From NCBI GenBank assembly GCA_020796225.1, contig CM036755.1:86613803-86677802 (forward strand): DNA of 64,000 bases. The letters are read 5' to 3'. Below are positions 62,796 through 64,000 of this stretch, in pieces; the first letter of the stretch is position 1, and each line of letters begins with the position of its first letter. A program made the translations under genes and the position numbers. Under the pieces are notes generated by a model that was given only the letters and a program-made list of their open reading frames with translations, searched no databases and had not been told where the DNA came from. Origin of the DNA: Arion vulgaris (taxonomy: Eukaryota; Mollusca; Gastropoda; Stylommatophora; Arionidae).

Positions 62796-63160
62796 TAGAT
62801 CCCTGATCACATTGTAGGTGAGATCGAGTTTCTAGTCCTATCATAGAAGAGCAATAAAACGTATGTCCCGTGTTCAATTTGAGCACGTAAAAGAACCCTT
62901 GATAGTTCAAGTTCTAGAAGAATAGGCTGTAAAGCCGCTGCCCGGGCAACATTTATTAAAAGAACTGAAGACAAATAAATGTCAACAAACTATTGTCACC
63001 ATCTTCTATATCCCGTCGGGGACTCTCTCCGGTGCTACGGAGTTCGTGCCTCATTTCTGAGATCTTCCTGTGTAAGAAAGAGATCGGAGCACACATGGCT
63101 ACTCACCGAAGTACAACGACGATTGTCCTATCAATCAATCAATCAATCAATCAGTCATTC
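62796..63160 (+). mobile_element. SINE-B copy lacking its head
   Basis: Starts GATCCCAGATCTTCAATACT, has GAGATCGAGTTTCTAGTCCT, CTCCGGTGCTACGGAGTTCG, AGATCGGAGCACACATGGCT and ends in (AATC)n. The head is replaced by SINE-E sequence. Confidence 0.8.
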
Positions 63161-63600
63161 TTCTTCTTCTTGTATAGAACTGTCCCCAGTATGCAGACCT
63201 GAGAAGAAAGAGTTGGCTATCTTACACTAGAGCTTAAGACAAACTGTATGACGTCGCTGACAATCTGAGGCAGACGGTGGCCTTTATTAGAGAATTCGAA
63301 ATCCAATCTCGTGAGAAAGCAGAAGAAGAAGAATCAGTCATTCAATACTGTCTTCGGAGTTAGCTCGCATATATCTCTGCAACGTCCTCTCCACGACGTT
63401 GGTGATCAACCCGTTGTTGACACTTTCCTATGCTATGATGTGAAGCTGTTCATTATGAAATATATCTGCCATTCCCTATCTCTTTCTCCAACACTTTTTT
63501 CCGTTGTCACTATGTTCTAATTTCTGTCTTTCTATTAATAATAAAAATGTTTTTTGTTTTAAATATATAATGACCGTAGCATGTACTGGCCATAGTTTCT
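63161..63600. other. Intergenic, no recognised gene
   Basis: Mixed AT-rich sequence with a GAAGAAGAAG run at 63323. No coding or repeat assignment made. Confidence 0.35.
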
Positions 63601-63609
63601 GACAAGGGA

Positions 63610-63705
63610 ATGTAACTTCATATTTATATACCCTAGTGTGCAGGAGGCAGTAGAACCAATTCCTTTTCTCGCTGGTGGAACGTCGAGTGTAGGGTTGAAT
63701 CCACT
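63610..63705 (-). other. Weak candidate exon or mobile fragment
   Basis: The - frame reads SGFNPTLDVPPARKGIGSTA then SCTLG before GTATAT. Composition is protein-like, but the upstream side is a GAT microsatellite and no acceptor is convincing. Confidence 0.2.
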
Positions 63706-63794
63706 ACTATGATGATGATGATGATGACGATGATGATGATGATGACGATGATGATGACGATGATGACGATGATGATGATGATGATGATGATGAC

Positions 63795-63832
<38 letters not shown>

Positions 63833-63850
63833 CGATGATGATGATGTAAA
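63705..63850. repeat. (GATGAT/GACGAT)n microsatellite
   Basis: Continuous GAT triplets with interspersed GAC. Poly-His frames are artefacts. Confidence 0.97.
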
Positions 63851-64000
63851 AAAATGTATGACGAATAAAACAAAAATAAGAATATTAAACCAAAGAACTC
63901 ATAAAAGTGGAAAATGTGGGCACAGAAAGGTAACTACCTTATTTTAGTTGATCTCCAGATACGTCCATTGTGGTATACCAATAAAAATTACCATTTTCTC
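63851..64000. other. Window edge, no recognised feature
   Basis: AT-rich sequence to the end; AATAAA words occur at 63866 and 63980 without a gene to attach them to. Confidence 0.3.

Overview
The window looks like non-coding-rich DNA from an animal nuclear genome. It is AT-rich, has GT-AG introns, and is packed with LINE fragments, tRNA-derived SINEs, hAT-type MITEs and more than forty tandem arrays. Nothing prokaryotic was seen. The mix of SINEs and RNase H LINEs fits a lophotrochozoan, perhaps a mollusc, but no gene recognised here fixes the taxon. Almost all long open frames are artefacts of simple repeats or pieces of LINEs.

Two spliced host genes were assembled by hand from splice sites and phase. 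Gene G1 (+ strand) enters from the left and ends near 13.75 kb. Exons 991-1328, 2288-2355, 3103-3180 and 6962-7246 join in phase, and 8980-9033 joins 9747 onward. A terminal exon at 13683-13751 carries the stop, with a poly(A) signal at 14195. It encodes an acidic, Ser/Thr/Asn-rich, probably disordered protein that I do not recognise. Its introns hold a 63-bp array (5.6-6.9 kb), a 56-bp array (10.3-11.0 kb) and a 44-bp array (11.7-13.6 kb).

Gene G2 (- strand) covers at least 42.3 to 27.3 kb. A large Ser/Thr-rich exon (40554-42345) is followed by exons 35568-35808, 30659-30746 and 27320-27517, the last three in perfect phase. The 35.6-kb exon carries GILK and RSVSF, which match the SILK and RVxF docking motifs of protein phosphatase 1. 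The last exon encodes one transmembrane helix. G2 may be a membrane-anchored PP1-binding protein. A TATA-like box and a possible + strand first exon (43255-43291) lie just upstream of G2.

From 46 to 57 kb two very large satellites dominate: about 109 copies of a 37-bp unit (46.06-50.12 kb) and 55 copies of an exactly 80-bp unit (52.34-56.76 kb). Both have higher-order structure readable by eye. The rest (14-27 kb, 43-46 kb, 57-64 kb) is a mosaic of LINE 3' ends, five or more SINE families and arrays, several of which clearly started inside a transposon copy. Notable insertions are two MITE families with perfect 8-bp target duplications and a LINE nested in another LINE with a 9-bp duplication.

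Family names used below (RNH-LINE, LINE-A/B/C, SINE-A to SINE-F, MITE-1/2) are local labels made from sequence similarity within this window.
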